Positions 8,339 through 17,481 of a stretch of 64,000 nucleotides of DNA are shown piece after piece. Each line of letters begins with the position of its first letter. The stretch's first letter is position 1. The stretch covers positions 3,782,001 to 3,846,000 of the forward strand of contig NZ_CP102262.1 in assembly GCF_025147325.1 (NCBI RefSeq). The letters are read 5' to 3'. Below the pieces are notes generated by a model that made no database searches, was not told the DNA's origin, and saw only the letters and a list, made by a program, of their open reading frames with translations. The stretch is from Bacteroides stercoris ATCC 43183. GTDB lineage: Bacteria > Bacteroidota > Bacteroidia > Bacteroidales > Bacteroidaceae. The translations under genes were made by a program, and so were the position numbers.

Positions 8339-9619
8339 ATGGCAAAGCAATTCAAGCCGGAGACACTGTGCGTACAGGCAGGGTGGACTCCTAAAAAGGG
8401 AGAACCCCGCGTACTCCCCATTTATCAAAGTACAACTTTCAAATACGATACCAGCGAGCAAATGGCGCGTCTGTTCGACCTCGAAGACAGCGGTTACTTC
8501 TACACCCGTCTGCAAAATCCTACGAACGATGCCGTTGCAGCCAAGATAGCCGCCCTCGAAGGCGGTGTAGCCGCCATGCTGACATCGAGCGGACAGGCAG
8601 CGAATTTTTATGCTATCTTCAACATCTGCCAGGCAGGCGACCACTTCGTATGCTCATCCACTATCTATGGCGGAACGTTCAACCTGTTTGGCGTGACAAT
8701 GAAAAAGCTGGGTGTCGATGTAACGTTTGTCAACCCCGATGCGCCCGAAGAGGAAATCTCTGCCGCTTTCCGTCCGAACACCAAAGCCCTGTTCGGCGAA
8801 ACAATCTCCAACCCTACGCTGGAAGTTCTCGACATCGAAAAGTTTGCCCGTATCGCCCACAAGCACGGCGTACCTTTGATTGTAGACAATACTTTCCCCA
8901 CTCCTATCAACTGCCGCCCGTTTGAATGGGGAGCCGATATAGTAGTCCACTCCACTACCAAATACATGGACGGACACGCCACCAGCGTAGGCGGAGCAGT
9001 TGTAGACAGCGGCAATTTCGACTGGGAAGCACATGCCGACAAATTCCCCGGTCTCTGCACACCGGACGAATCGTATCACGGGCTGACTTATACAAAAGCT
9101 TTCGGCAAACTGGCTTACATCACTAAAGCAACGGCGCAACTGATGCGCGACCTCGGCAGCATCCAGTCTCCGCAGAATGCGTTCTTGCTGAACCTCGGTC
9201 TGGAAACTCTGCACCTGCGCATGCCGCAACACTGCGGCAATGCCCAAAAAGTAGCCGAATACCTTTCCAAAAACGACAAAGTGGCATGGGTGAACTATTG
9301 CGGCCTGCCCGACAACAAGTATTACGCATTGGCACAGAAGTACATGCCCAACGGCTCCTGCGGCGTTATCTCTTTCGGACTGAAAGGCGGCCGCGAGGTG
9401 TCTATCAAATTTATGGACTCGTTGAAGCTGGCAGCTATCGTAACTCACGTTGCCGATGCACGTACCTGCGTGCTCCATCCTGCCAGCCATACGCACCGCC
9501 AGCTCTCTGACGAGCAACTGTTGGAAGCCGGTATCCGCCCCGACCTCATCCGTTTCTCGGTGGGTATTGAAAATGCGGATGATATCATCGCAGATATAGA
9601 ACAGGCGCTGAACGCGTAA
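8339..9619 (+). CDS. metY: O-acetylhomoserine sulfhydrylase (homocysteine synthase), PLP-dependent
   Basis: Makes homocysteine from O-acetylhomoserine and sulfide, the direct sulfhydrylation route to methionine. The 426-residue length and the N-terminus (FKPETLCVQAGWTP, then PIYQSTTFKYD) are those of the MetY branch of the Cys/Met metabolism PLP family, longer than MetB or MetC. The PLP-binding Lys lies in HSTTKYMDGHATSVGG near residue 210. SSGQAANFYAI and PLIVDNTFPTP supply the phosphate and ring contacts, and SVGIENADDIIADIEQAL ends the protein. It appears monocistronic, with a -7 box upstream and a large hairpin downstream. I see no SAM riboswitch fold in the short leader. Confidence 0.94.
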   Translation: MAKQFKPETLCVQAGWTPKKGEPRVLPIYQSTTFKYDTSEQMARLFDLEDSGYFYTRLQNPTNDAVAAKIAALEGGVAAMLTSSGQAANFYAIFNICQAGDHFVCSSTIYGGTFNLFGVTMKKLGVDVTFVNPDAPEEEISAAFRPNTKALFGETISNPTLEVLDIEKFARIAHKHGVPLIVDNTFPTPINCRPFEWGADIVVHSTTKYMDGHATSVGGAVVDSGNFDWEAHADKFPGLCTPDESYHGLTYTKAFGKLAYITKATAQLMRDLGSIQSPQNAFLLNLGLETLHLRMPQHCGNAQKVAEYLSKNDKVAWVNYCGLPDNKYYALAQKYMPNGSCGVISFGLKGGREVSIKFMDSLKLAAIVTHVADARTCVLHPASHTHRQLSDEQLLEAGIRPDLIRFSVGIENADDIIADIEQALNA

Positions 9620-9635
9620 GCATCATCTGTTCAAG

Positions 9636-9700
9636 TGAAACGCATCATCTGTCGAGGGCTGTTCAATCATACATTCAGCCTCAACGGATGATGCGTTTCA
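9636..9700. terminator. Bidirectional terminator hairpin between metY and the GH20 gene
   Basis: A 17-bp stem with one G-T pair joins the arm around TGAAACGCATCATC to GATGATGCGTTTCA, and an inner GAGG-GCTG/CAGCCTC stem extends it. The core GCATCATCTGT is also found once just before it at 9620. The two convergent genes share this hairpin. Confidence 0.75.
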
Positions 9701-9703
9701 TTA

Positions 9704-12205
9704 TTATTCAGTTTTCAATGTTATCGGCAGGCTTTCCTTACCCTGACAGAAGGTCTTTGCCTTCACTACCGGAGCATGGCACGGCACGGGCGCTTCCCAC
9801 AAAGCGGATTGGGCATCCGGTTCCGAACCATCCGTTGTGTAACGTATTTCAGCACCTCGAATGGCAACGTTGGCATAAAGCTTACCGTCCTTCACCAACA
9901 ATCCCGGATGAGGCAGGCGGAAATTGATACCGTTCCTTGCCCAATAAGGCATTTCCATATCGCTGATTTTTTCATAATACAACGCCAATGCTTTGTTGAA
10001 GGCTTGCTGTTCCTGTGCACCCCGCAGTTCTTCCCATGCCGGATAAGCATTCCAGCCACGCTCTGCCAGTCCCATGATTTTCGGGAAAAGAAGGTATTCC
10101 ACACCGTTAAAGCTACGGATTGTTTCGGCAAACAACTGACCTTGCACACCCAGGATATTCTTTCGCCCCTCTGCCGTCAGAACTGTTTTTCCCTTTTCCG
10201 CTGCATCCAAATCGACGGGATTGCCTGCACCGTCCGTACGCAACGAACGATAGATGCTGAAAGGAAGCATGGAGAAAGAGACTGACTCATCCACATAACC
10301 GCCCCAATCAAGCCCGCGCTCGTCGGGATGCCCGTTGTACGCCATATCCATATAGAAATTGCCCACATTACAGAGAATCACCGGGTAGCCGTTATTGGCA
10401 ATCTGATACACCACCTCATCGTATCCCGGAACCGTATTCCAGCAGTACACGCCCGCCGCCTGAGTCCGCAATTGCCGGTGCGCCTCTTCGGTATGCCCCA
10501 AAGCAACTTCCTGCCAACCGCTGAATTTCAGCCCGTTCCTTTGCATAATGTCTGCCATCTGCGTGATGAAATGCTCTGCCAAGTCATGCGGTTTCGTCAT
10601 TCCTTTATCTTTCATCAACGCCTGACATTTTGGGGAACCCAGCCATACGCCACGCGCCACTTCATCGCCGCCAAGATGCACCGTAGCCAGCGGTACGCCG
10701 GCTTCCCTGTACATAGCCGCAAGTTCCTGAATCACTTTCTCCATAAAGCGATAAGTAGAGGGCATGGCCACATTTATCACATTGTCCGTATAATACTGCA
10801 CGGATGCGTAGCGGGAAGTATCTTCCGGCTCACTCAGCAGATATTCGGCGGCCTTTTCCACATCCGTGTCCTTATACTTATTATAACGCGCTTTCATGGA
10901 GACGATAGCCGCACGGGCATGTCCGGGAGATTCTATTTCCGGTATGACGCGGATATGTCTTTCGGCAGCATAGCGCAACAGACCGATAAAATCCTCACGG
11001 GAGTAATATCCGTTGCCTACGGTTGCGGCATCCGGGTCGTAACCGCCGTCATAGCACGGATAGAGACAACGGCTCTCGTCGGTGGTATGTCCGCGGCGGC
11101 TGCCCACGGCGGTCAGCTCTTCCAATCCCGGAATTTCCAGACGCCATGCCTCATCATCCGAAAAATGGAAATGGAGCACATTCATTTTGTAAGAAGCGAA
11201 AACGTCCACCAGCTTTTTCAAATTGTCTACGGTAGTGAAGTTGCGGGCAATGTCTATCATCTGCCCGCGATACAGAAGGTCGGGATAATCTTCCACAGAC
11301 ATAGCGTCCAGCCGGTACGGCGCTTCTTTACCTTTCAGCATCGCCAGCAAAGTTTGCGTACCGTTGAAAACTCCGTGCGGAGTGGCGGCGCTAATCTTTA
11401 CCCGGTCGCAGTCTATAACCAAATCATAGTATTCATCGTTCACAGCTTTCGCCTTGTCAGTCAAGGTTTCCAAAGCAATCGTAACGGGAGCTTTATCCAC
11501 TACTTCCAAGTCGTACAGAGCAGATAACTTCTCTTTCAGCAACCTTGCCTCAACGGCATACGCGTCCGGATACGCCAAAGCCACCTTGCCATCCAGCACA
11601 ACAGCGCCTTCGGCAGGCGTCGCTTTCTTTACCGACGGCAATATATCCCACTGTTTCAAAGCCGATACGTTCTCCAAACGAAGATTCGATTCGTATATTT
11701 TAGTTGCATCCGGATAGCCGGGCAGTGACTCCGGCGAGGGTAACGCAAGCGTATTCAGCGTTACGGGAAGCGGACTGCTTTCCTTACCGTCTGCCGTAGC
11801 CACCCAATAAGTGCCTTCGGGCGCGTGCGAATTCCGGTCTATCTTGTAAGAGCACAGAAAAGTGATACGCATGGAATCACCAGGAGCCAACGGAGTAAAG
11901 CTTTCCGTCGGATACATCTTAAAGAAGTTTCCGTTCACCGGTTCCACCTTAACGGCAGGATTCCCTATCTGCTTCACATTGCGGGGAAGTTGCGAATAAT
12001 AGATTGTCCAATTTCGGGGAAGAGGAGCGCCGGAGATGTTTTTAAGAACAAAGGAGTTCTCATAGTATCCGGGTTCCGCATTACCCGTACCCATTTCCCA
12101 GGTCAGGGAAACCGGAGCTTCGGGTTTGTCACTCGTTCCGCATCCTGCCAGCAACGGCGCGGTGCAAAACAATAATCCTGCAAGAGGAAGTTTAAAAATC
12201 TTCAT
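9704..12205 (-). CDS. Beta-N-acetylhexosaminidase, GH20, lipoprotein
   Basis: Releases terminal GlcNAc or GalNAc from host glycans, dietary chitooligosaccharides or glycoconjugates. The 833-residue precursor has a lipoprotein signal ending in the lipobox LLAGC (Cys21). An N-terminal carbohydrate-binding-like sandwich is followed by a GH20b domain (about 190-300) and the TIM-barrel GH20 domain, with FHFSDDEAWRLEIPGL and the catalytic Asp-Glu pair in VHLGGDEVARGVW. A C-terminal segment, EIRYTTDGSEPDAQSALW, is the chitobiase-type C-terminal module. It is not in a susC/susD locus here. A -7 box lies about 51 bp upstream. Confidence 0.95.
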   Translation of the reverse strand: MKIFKLPLAGLLFCTAPLLAGCGTSDKPEAPVSLTWEMGTGNAEPGYYENSFVLKNISGAPLPRNWTIYYSQLPRNVKQIGNPAVKVEPVNGNFFKMYPTESFTPLAPGDSMRITFLCSYKIDRNSHAPEGTYWVATADGKESSPLPVTLNTLALPSPESLPGYPDATKIYESNLRLENVSALKQWDILPSVKKATPAEGAVVLDGKVALAYPDAYAVEARLLKEKLSALYDLEVVDKAPVTIALETLTDKAKAVNDEYYDLVIDCDRVKISAATPHGVFNGTQTLLAMLKGKEAPYRLDAMSVEDYPDLLYRGQMIDIARNFTTVDNLKKLVDVFASYKMNVLHFHFSDDEAWRLEIPGLEELTAVGSRRGHTTDESRCLYPCYDGGYDPDAATVGNGYYSREDFIGLLRYAAERHIRVIPEIESPGHARAAIVSMKARYNKYKDTDVEKAAEYLLSEPEDTSRYASVQYYTDNVINVAMPSTYRFMEKVIQELAAMYREAGVPLATVHLGGDEVARGVWLGSPKCQALMKDKGMTKPHDLAEHFITQMADIMQRNGLKFSGWQEVALGHTEEAHRQLRTQAAGVYCWNTVPGYDEVVYQIANNGYPVILCNVGNFYMDMAYNGHPDERGLDWGGYVDESVSFSMLPFSIYRSLRTDGAGNPVDLDAAEKGKTVLTAEGRKNILGVQGQLFAETIRSFNGVEYLLFPKIMGLAERGWNAYPAWEELRGAQEQQAFNKALALYYEKISDMEMPYWARNGINFRLPHPGLLVKDGKLYANVAIRGAEIRYTTDGSEPDAQSALWEAPVPCHAPVVKAKTFCQGKESLPITLKTE

Positions 12206-12255
12206 AAAACAACTGTGTTAAGTTAATAATTTGGGGTAATACTTAAATCTATTGC

Positions 12256-12263
12256 CAAAAATA
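12256..12263 (-). promoter_or_regulatory. -7 box for the GH20 hexosaminidase
   Basis: TATTTTTG on the minus strand, an exact TAnnTTTG match, about 51 bp upstream of the start. Confidence 0.65.
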
Positions 12264-12338
12264 AGCATTTTTAGTTTATTTACTGATAATTCTAATAGAA
12301 ATTATCCGATACAGACTACAAATTAGAACTTTTATCTC

Positions 12339-12346
12339 TAAATTTG
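12339..12346 (+). promoter_or_regulatory. -7 box for maeB
   Basis: TAAATTTG, an exact TAnnTTTG match, 33 bp upstream of the maeB start. Confidence 0.65.
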
Positions 12347-12379
12347 CGACCAAATCATAACAAATTTAACTAATCTACC

Positions 12380-14668
12380 ATGGCTAAGATAACCAAAGAA
12401 GCTGCCTTGCTCTATCACTCGCAAGGCAAACCGGGAAAAATTGAAGTAGTGCCCACCAAGCCCTACAGTACACAAACCGACCTTTCACTCGCTTATTCTC
12501 CGGGCGTTGCAGAACCGTGCCTCGAAATCGAGAAGAACCCGCAGGACGCATATAAATATACAGCCAAAGGCAATCTGGTAGCTGTAATCTCCAACGGAAC
12601 CGCCGTTCTCGGTCTGGGCGACATAGGCGCACTCAGCGGAAAGCCCGTTATGGAAGGAAAAGGGCTGCTGTTCAAAATCTATGCCGGCATCGATGTATTC
12701 GATATCGAAGTGAACGAGAAAGACCCCGACAAGTTTATCGAAGCAGTCAAGGCAATTGCCCCCACGTTCGGCGGTATCAACCTGGAAGACATCAAGGCTC
12801 CCGAATGTTTTGAAATAGAACGCCGGCTGAAAGAAGAACTTGATATTCCGGTGATGCACGACGACCAGCATGGTACGGCCATCATCTCCAGCGCCGGACT
12901 GCTGAACGCACTGGAAGTGGCAGGCAAGAAGATTGAAAACGTAAGAATCGTAGTGAACGGCGCAGGCGCTTCCGCCACCTCATGCACCAAACTGTACGAA
13001 TCGCTCGGCGCACGCCGCGAGAACATCCTGATGCTGGACAGCAAAGGCGTCATCACCAGCGACCGCGAGAACCTGACCGAACAGAAGCGTTACTTTGCAA
13101 CCGACCGCCGCGACGTACATACCCTTGCCGAAGCCATCAAAGGCGCCGACGTATTCCTCGGCCTTTCCAAAGGCAATGTACTGACGCAGGATATGGTACG
13201 CAGCATGGCCGACCACCCCATTGTATTCGCCCTTGCCAACCCTACTCCGGAAATATCCTACGAAGACGCTATGGCAGCGCGTCCGGACGTACTGATGTCT
13301 ACCGGCCGTTCCGACTATCCGAACCAGATTAACAACGTTATCGGCTTCCCCTATATCTTCCGCGGCGCACTCGATACGCAGGCAAAGGCCATCAACGAAG
13401 AGATGAAGATTGCTGCCGTACACGCCATCGCCAATCTTGCCAAACAACCCGTACCCGACGTGGTGAACGAAGCCTACCATGTGAACAACTTCACTTTCGG
13501 TCCGGAATACTTCATCCCGAAACCGGTAGACCCGCGCCTCATCACCGAAGTGTCCTGCGCCGTGGCAAAAGCCGCCATGGACAGCGGTGTGGCCCGCAAG
13601 CACATTGCAGACTGGGATGCCTACCGCCTGCAACTGCGCGAGCTGATGGGCTATGAAAGCAAGCTCACCCGCCAGCTCTACGACACCGCCCGCCGCAACC
13701 CGCAACGTGTGGTATTTGCCGAAGGCATTCACCCCAATATGCTGAAAGCCGCCGTTGAGGCCAAGGCCGAAGGTATCTGCCATCCCATCATATTGGGCAA
13801 TGACGAAGCTATCGAGAAGCTGGCAAAAGAACTCGACCTCAGCCTCGAAGGCATTGAAATCGTAAACCTGCGCCATCCCAACGAATCGGAACGCCGCGAA
13901 CGTTACGCACGTATCCTTTCCGAAAAGCGCGCCCGCGAAGGCGTCACCTACGAAGAGGCCAACGACAAGATGTTCGAGCGCAACTACTTCGGCATGATGA
14001 TGGTGGAAACCGGTGAGGCCGACGCTTTCATCACCGGATTGTACACCAAGTACAGCAACACCATCAAGGTGGCCAAAGAAGTAATCGGCATCCGTCCGGA
14101 ATTCAAGCACTTCGGCACAATGCACATCCTCAACTCCAAGAAAGGCACGTACTTCCTTGCCGATACGCTTATCAACCGCCATCCCAATGCGGAAACGCTG
14201 ATAGACATCGCCAAACTGTCGGAGTATACCGTACGCTTCTTCAACCATACTCCCGTTATGGCCATGCTGAGCTACTCCAACTTCGGTACGGACAAGGAAG
14301 GAAGTCCGGTAAGCGTGCACGAAGCCGTGGACTACATGCAGCGCAACTATCCCGACCTTGCCATCGACGGCGAAATGCAGGTGAACTTTGCCATGAACCG
14401 CGAACTGCGCGATGCCAAGTATCCGTTTACCCGCCTGAAAGGAAAGGATGTGAATACGCTTATCTTCCCGAACCTGAGTTCCGCCAACTCCGCATACAAA
14501 CTGTTGCAGTCGATGGATATGGACTCCGAACTCATCGGCCCGATACAGATGGGACTGAACAAGCCTATCCACTTTACCGATTTTGAAAGCTCCGTGCGCG
14601 ATATAGTAAACATTACCGCAGTAGCCGTTATCGACGCCATTGTGGACAAAAAGAAAGCAGGCAAATGA
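12380..14668 (+). CDS. maeB: NADP-dependent malic enzyme with C-terminal phosphotransacetylase-like domain
   Basis: Oxidatively decarboxylates malate to pyruvate with reduction of NADP. The 762-residue protein is the MaeB type. Residues about 1-420 form the malic enzyme and NAD-binding domains ([62 protein letters not shown]). Residues about 430-760 form a PTA_PTB domain ([19 protein letters not shown]...HPIILG). In MaeB proteins the PTA-like domain is not active as a transacetylase but binds acetyl-CoA and controls oligomer state and activity. Its TGA overlaps the ATG of the next small gene. In Bacteroides this enzyme connects the C4-dicarboxylate branch to pyruvate. Confidence 0.95.
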   Translation: MAKITKEAALLYHSQGKPGKIEVVPTKPYSTQTDLSLAYSPGVAEPCLEIEKNPQDAYKYTAKGNLVAVISNGTAVLGLGDIGALSGKPVMEGKGLLFKIYAGIDVFDIEVNEKDPDKFIEAVKAIAPTFGGINLEDIKAPECFEIERRLKEELDIPVMHDDQHGTAIISSAGLLNALEVAGKKIENVRIVVNGAGASATSCTKLYESLGARRENILMLDSKGVITSDRENLTEQKRYFATDRRDVHTLAEAIKGADVFLGLSKGNVLTQDMVRSMADHPIVFALANPTPEISYEDAMAARPDVLMSTGRSDYPNQINNVIGFPYIFRGALDTQAKAINEEMKIAAVHAIANLAKQPVPDVVNEAYHVNNFTFGPEYFIPKPVDPRLITEVSCAVAKAAMDSGVARKHIADWDAYRLQLRELMGYESKLTRQLYDTARRNPQRVVFAEGIHPNMLKAAVEAKAEGICHPIILGNDEAIEKLAKELDLSLEGIEIVNLRHPNESERRERYARILSEKRAREGVTYEEANDKMFERNYFGMMMVETGEADAFITGLYTKYSNTIKVAKEVIGIRPEFKHFGTMHILNSKKGTYFLADTLINRHPNAETLIDIAKLSEYTVRFFNHTPVMAMLSYSNFGTDKEGSPVSVHEAVDYMQRNYPDLAIDGEMQVNFAMNRELRDAKYPFTRLKGKDVNTLIFPNLSSANSAYKLLQSMDMDSELIGPIQMGLNKPIHFTDFESSVRDIVNITAVAVIDAIVDKKKAGK

Positions 14669-14838
14669 AAAGGCAATTTTCCAGATTTCAAATCGTTTGC
14701 ATCACGCTTCTTTGGGCAGCGCTTTGCTACATAGTACTGACAACCGCCGAACGGATTGACGGACCAATTATCCTGACACTTGTCATTTCAGCAGCATTGG
14801 TATTCATTCCTGTAATAAAAGCGCTCAAAAGGAAATAA
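14665..14838 (+). CDS. Small two-helix membrane protein, translationally coupled to maeB
   Basis: A 57-residue frame beginning [17 protein letters not shown]. Its ATG overlaps the maeB stop (ATGA), a classic sign of translational coupling. It has a basic N-terminus, one hydrophobic helix at about residues 9-28, a short polar turn (TTAERIDGP), a second helix at about 34-52, and a basic end (KALKRK). It is followed within 25 bp by a perfect 14-bp terminator, which supports a real gene at the end of this transcript. I recognise no family. Because it is short and hydrophobic it would be missed by many gene callers. Confidence 0.65.
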   Translation: MKRQFSRFQIVCITLLWAALCYIVLTTAERIDGPIILTLVISAALVFIPVIKALKRK

Positions 14839-14861
14839 ATAATATCTTTTTATTCATTTTT

Positions 14862-14903
14862 ACGGGATAAAACAATATTTTTGTTGTTTTATCCCGTATT
14901 TTA
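14862..14903 (+). terminator. Intrinsic terminator of the maeB operon
   Basis: A perfect 14-bp stem (ACGGGATAAAACAA / TTGTTTTATCCCGT) with an 8-nt loop, followed by a T-rich stretch. Confidence 0.9.
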
Positions 14904-14914
14904 TTTATAAATTG

Positions 14915-14945
14915 TTTGCTTGTATCATTTTTATGTTTACTTTTG
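14915..14945 (+). promoter_or_regulatory. Complete Bacteroidetes promoter for gdhA
   Basis: TTTG at 14915-14918 and TACTTTTG at 14938-14945 are separated by 19 nt, matching both the -33 and -7 elements of the Bacteroides consensus with correct spacing. The gdhA ATG is 79 bp further on. Confidence 0.8.
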
Positions 14946-15024
14946 CAACCGCAACAAGAGGTAAGGCGCTACCGTATCACCGCCTTACAATATAAATATG
15001 CAAACCCAATAAAAGAAATAGATT

Positions 15025-16362
15025 ATGAATGCAGCTAAGGTATTAGAAGATTTGAAAAGACGGTTCCCCAATGAACCGGAGTATCATCAGGCAGTAGAAG
15101 AAGTGCTTTCTACCATTGAAGAAGAGTACAACAAACATCCGGAGTTCGACAAAGCCAATCTGATTGAACGTCTTTGCATCCCCGATCGCGTTTACCAGTT
15201 CCGTGTTACTTGGGTGGATGACAAGGGTAACGTACAAACCAACATGGGTTACCGTGTACAGCACAACAACGCCATCGGTCCGTACAAAGGCGGTATCCGT
15301 TTCCACGCTTCCGTGAACCTCTCCATTCTGAAATTCCTTGCTTTCGAACAGACTTTCAAAAACTCGCTGACTACCCTGCCTATGGGTGGCGGTAAAGGCG
15401 GTTCGGACTTCTCTCCGCGCGGCAAGTCAAATGCAGAGGTGATGCGTTTCGTTCAGGCTTTCATGCTGGAGCTGTGGCGCCACATCGGTCCCGAGACCGA
15501 CGTTCCTGCCGGTGACATCGGTGTAGGCGGCCGCGAAGTAGGTTTCATGTTCGGCATGTACAAGAAACTGGCTCACGAGTTTACCGGAACCTTTACGGGA
15601 AAAGGCCGCGAATTCGGCGGCTCGCTGATTCGTCCGGAAGCCACGGGTTACGGCAACATCTACTTCTTGCTGGAAATGCTGAAAACCAGAGGTACAGACC
15701 TCAAGGGCAAGACCTGCCTGATTTCCGGTTCGGGTAACGTGGCTCAGTACACTGCCGAGAAAGTACTGGAGATGGGCGGCAAAGTCCTGACAATGTCCGA
15801 TTCCGACGGTTACATATACGACCCCGCAGGTATCGACCGTGAAAAGCTGGATTACATCATGGAACTCAAGAACCTCTACCGTGGACGCATCCGCGAATAT
15901 GCAGAGCAATATCCGGGCGTTAAGTATGTGGAAGGTGCACGTCCCTGGGGCGAAAAAGCAGATATCGCTCTGCCTTCTGCCACTCAGAATGAAATCAACG
16001 GTGACGATGCCAAGAAACTTATCGCCAACGGTGTAATGGCAGTATCCGAAGGTGCAAACATGCCTTCTACTCCCGAAGCTATCAAAGTGTTCCAGGAAGC
16101 CAAGATTCTGTATGCTCCGGGCAAGGCAGCCAATGCCGGCGGTGTATCGGTATCGGGCCTCGAAATGACCCAGAACTCCATTAAACTGGGCTGGAGCGCC
16201 GAAGAAGTGGACGAAAAGCTGAAAAGCATCATGAAGAACATCCACGAGGCTTGCGTGCAGTACGGAACGGAAGCCGACGGTTACGTAAATTACGTAAAGG
16301 GCGCCAACGTTGCCGGATTTATGAAAGTAGCCAAGGCAATGATGTCGCAAGGTATCCTGTAA
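15025..16362 (+). CDS. gdhA: Glutamate dehydrogenase, NADP(H)-type
   Basis: Interconverts glutamate and 2-oxoglutarate plus ammonia, the main ammonium assimilation step in Bacteroides. The hexameric class-I length of 445 residues fits. The substrate region is PYKGGIRFHASVNLSILKFL and LPMGGGKGGSDFSPRG, with the glutamate-binding Lys residues. The nucleotide fold ISGSGNVAQYTAEKV followed by TMSDSDGYIYD resembles the NADP-specific E. coli-type enzyme (GSGNVAQYA..SDS). A second glutamate dehydrogenase of a different cofactor type is encoded at 43429-44766. It is monocistronic with a full promoter and a strong terminator. Confidence 0.95.
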   Translation: MNAAKVLEDLKRRFPNEPEYHQAVEEVLSTIEEEYNKHPEFDKANLIERLCIPDRVYQFRVTWVDDKGNVQTNMGYRVQHNNAIGPYKGGIRFHASVNLSILKFLAFEQTFKNSLTTLPMGGGKGGSDFSPRGKSNAEVMRFVQAFMLELWRHIGPETDVPAGDIGVGGREVGFMFGMYKKLAHEFTGTFTGKGREFGGSLIRPEATGYGNIYFLLEMLKTRGTDLKGKTCLISGSGNVAQYTAEKVLEMGGKVLTMSDSDGYIYDPAGIDREKLDYIMELKNLYRGRIREYAEQYPGVKYVEGARPWGEKADIALPSATQNEINGDDAKKLIANGVMAVSEGANMPSTPEAIKVFQEAKILYAPGKAANAGGVSVSGLEMTQNSIKLGWSAEEVDEKLKSIMKNIHEACVQYGTEADGYVNYVKGANVAGFMKVAKAMMSQGIL

Positions 16363-16388
16363 GCAGGATGATTGTTACGGTATAATAA

Positions 16389-16440
16389 GAGGAAAGCATG
16401 TAAGATTTATCCGAATTTTGACATGCTTTCCTCTTTTTTT
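16389..16440 (+). terminator. Intrinsic terminator of gdhA
   Basis: A 13-bp perfect stem (GAGGAAAGCATGT / ACATGCTTTCCTC) with a 19-nt loop, followed by seven T. Confidence 0.9.
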
Positions 16441-16497
16441 ATCTGATAATATTGTTTACATTTACTTCCGTTTTCCAAAAACCAAAAAGTAAATGAT

Positions 16498-17466
16498 ATG
16501 AAACGATTACTTTTCCTTCTATTCAGTTGTGTCCTGTTTTTCCAACCTTACTGCCAGGCGCAGCCTCTCACATCCGAAGAAAGCCCTGTAACACTAAGTA
16601 CCGCTACCGGCGACATCAAAGGCAGACTTCTCCTGCCTGCCAATGCCACAACCTGTCCCGTAGTGCTGCTTATCGCCGGTTCCGGCCCTACCGACATGGA
16701 CGGCAACAATCCCATGATGAAAAACAATTCGCTGAAATTCCTTGCCGAGGGACTGGCACAGAAAGGTATTGCCTCGCTCCGTTTCGACAAACGCGGCATA
16801 GCCGGCAGCGCCGCAGCAGGCAAAGAAGAGTCCAAACTCTGCTTCGAGGATTATGTAAACGATGTGACGGGCTGGATAGACTTTCTTGCCAAAGACAAAC
16901 GCTTCACCGGCATCACAGTGGCCGGACATAGCGAAGGCTCGCTCATCGGCATGCTTGCCTGCCAGAGTCGCCCCAAAGTAAAGAGTTTCATTTCCATTGC
17001 CGGCGCAGGCAGTCCGGCATACGAAATCATAGAAAAGCAAGTGGCTGCCCAAATGATGCCGGAGTCCATACGGAAAGAAGTGGCGGACATCAACCGCTCG
17101 TTAAGAAACGGAAAAGAGGTGGCGCAAGTTCCTGCCTATCTGCAGGCGCTGTTCCGGCCTTCCGTACAGCCCTACCTCATCTCCTGGTATAAATACAATC
17201 CGCAGACCGTCATCGCTTCCCTGAAAATGCCCGTGCTGATTCTTCAAGGCAAAAACGATATTCAGGTAAAGGAAGAGGATGCAATGCTGCTGAAGAAAGC
17301 ATCTCCCAAGGCAGAACTCGTTCTGATAGACAAAATGAACCATGTGCTGAAAGATTGCGAAAGCACCGCACCGCAGCAACAAATGGCAGTGTACAATAAT
17401 CCTTCACTGCCCGTCAATGCCGCGTTGATGAATGCAACCGTACGGTTCGTCAATAACAGCAAATAA
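16498..17466 (+). CDS. Secreted alpha/beta hydrolase
   Basis: A 322-residue exported esterase-like enzyme of unknown substrate. A signal peptide covers residues 1-21 (FFQPYCQAQ). The alpha/beta hydrolase core shows the oxyanion region LLIAGSGPTDMDGN near residue 60, the nucleophile elbow VAGHSEGSL near residue 145, the acid in ILQGKNDIQV, and the His in IDKMNHVLKD. This is the pattern of the dienelactone-hydrolase/acyl-peptidase-like group often seen in Bacteroidetes periplasms. It is followed after 15 bp by the CobW GTPase on the same strand, probably in one transcript; the functional link is not evident. Confidence 0.88.
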   Translation: MKRLLFLLFSCVLFFQPYCQAQPLTSEESPVTLSTATGDIKGRLLLPANATTCPVVLLIAGSGPTDMDGNNPMMKNNSLKFLAEGLAQKGIASLRFDKRGIAGSAAAGKEESKLCFEDYVNDVTGWIDFLAKDKRFTGITVAGHSEGSLIGMLACQSRPKVKSFISIAGAGSPAYEIIEKQVAAQMMPESIRKEVADINRSLRNGKEVAQVPAYLQALFRPSVQPYLISWYKYNPQTVIASLKMPVLILQGKNDIQVKEEDAMLLKKASPKAELVLIDKMNHVLKDCESTAPQQQMAVYNNPSLPVNAALMNATVRFVNNSK

Positions 17467-17481
17467 AAAACAATAACAGAT

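Noticed and set aside
10328..11527. 399-residue open frame antisense to the GH20 gene
   Set aside because: No promoter, no family resemblance, and full overlap with a clear GH20 enzyme.
12980..14572. 530-residue open frame antisense to maeB
   Set aside because: It lies wholly inside maeB on the other strand, has low-complexity His/Val/Gly-rich sequence and no recognisable motif, and follows from the GC-rich codon pattern of maeB.
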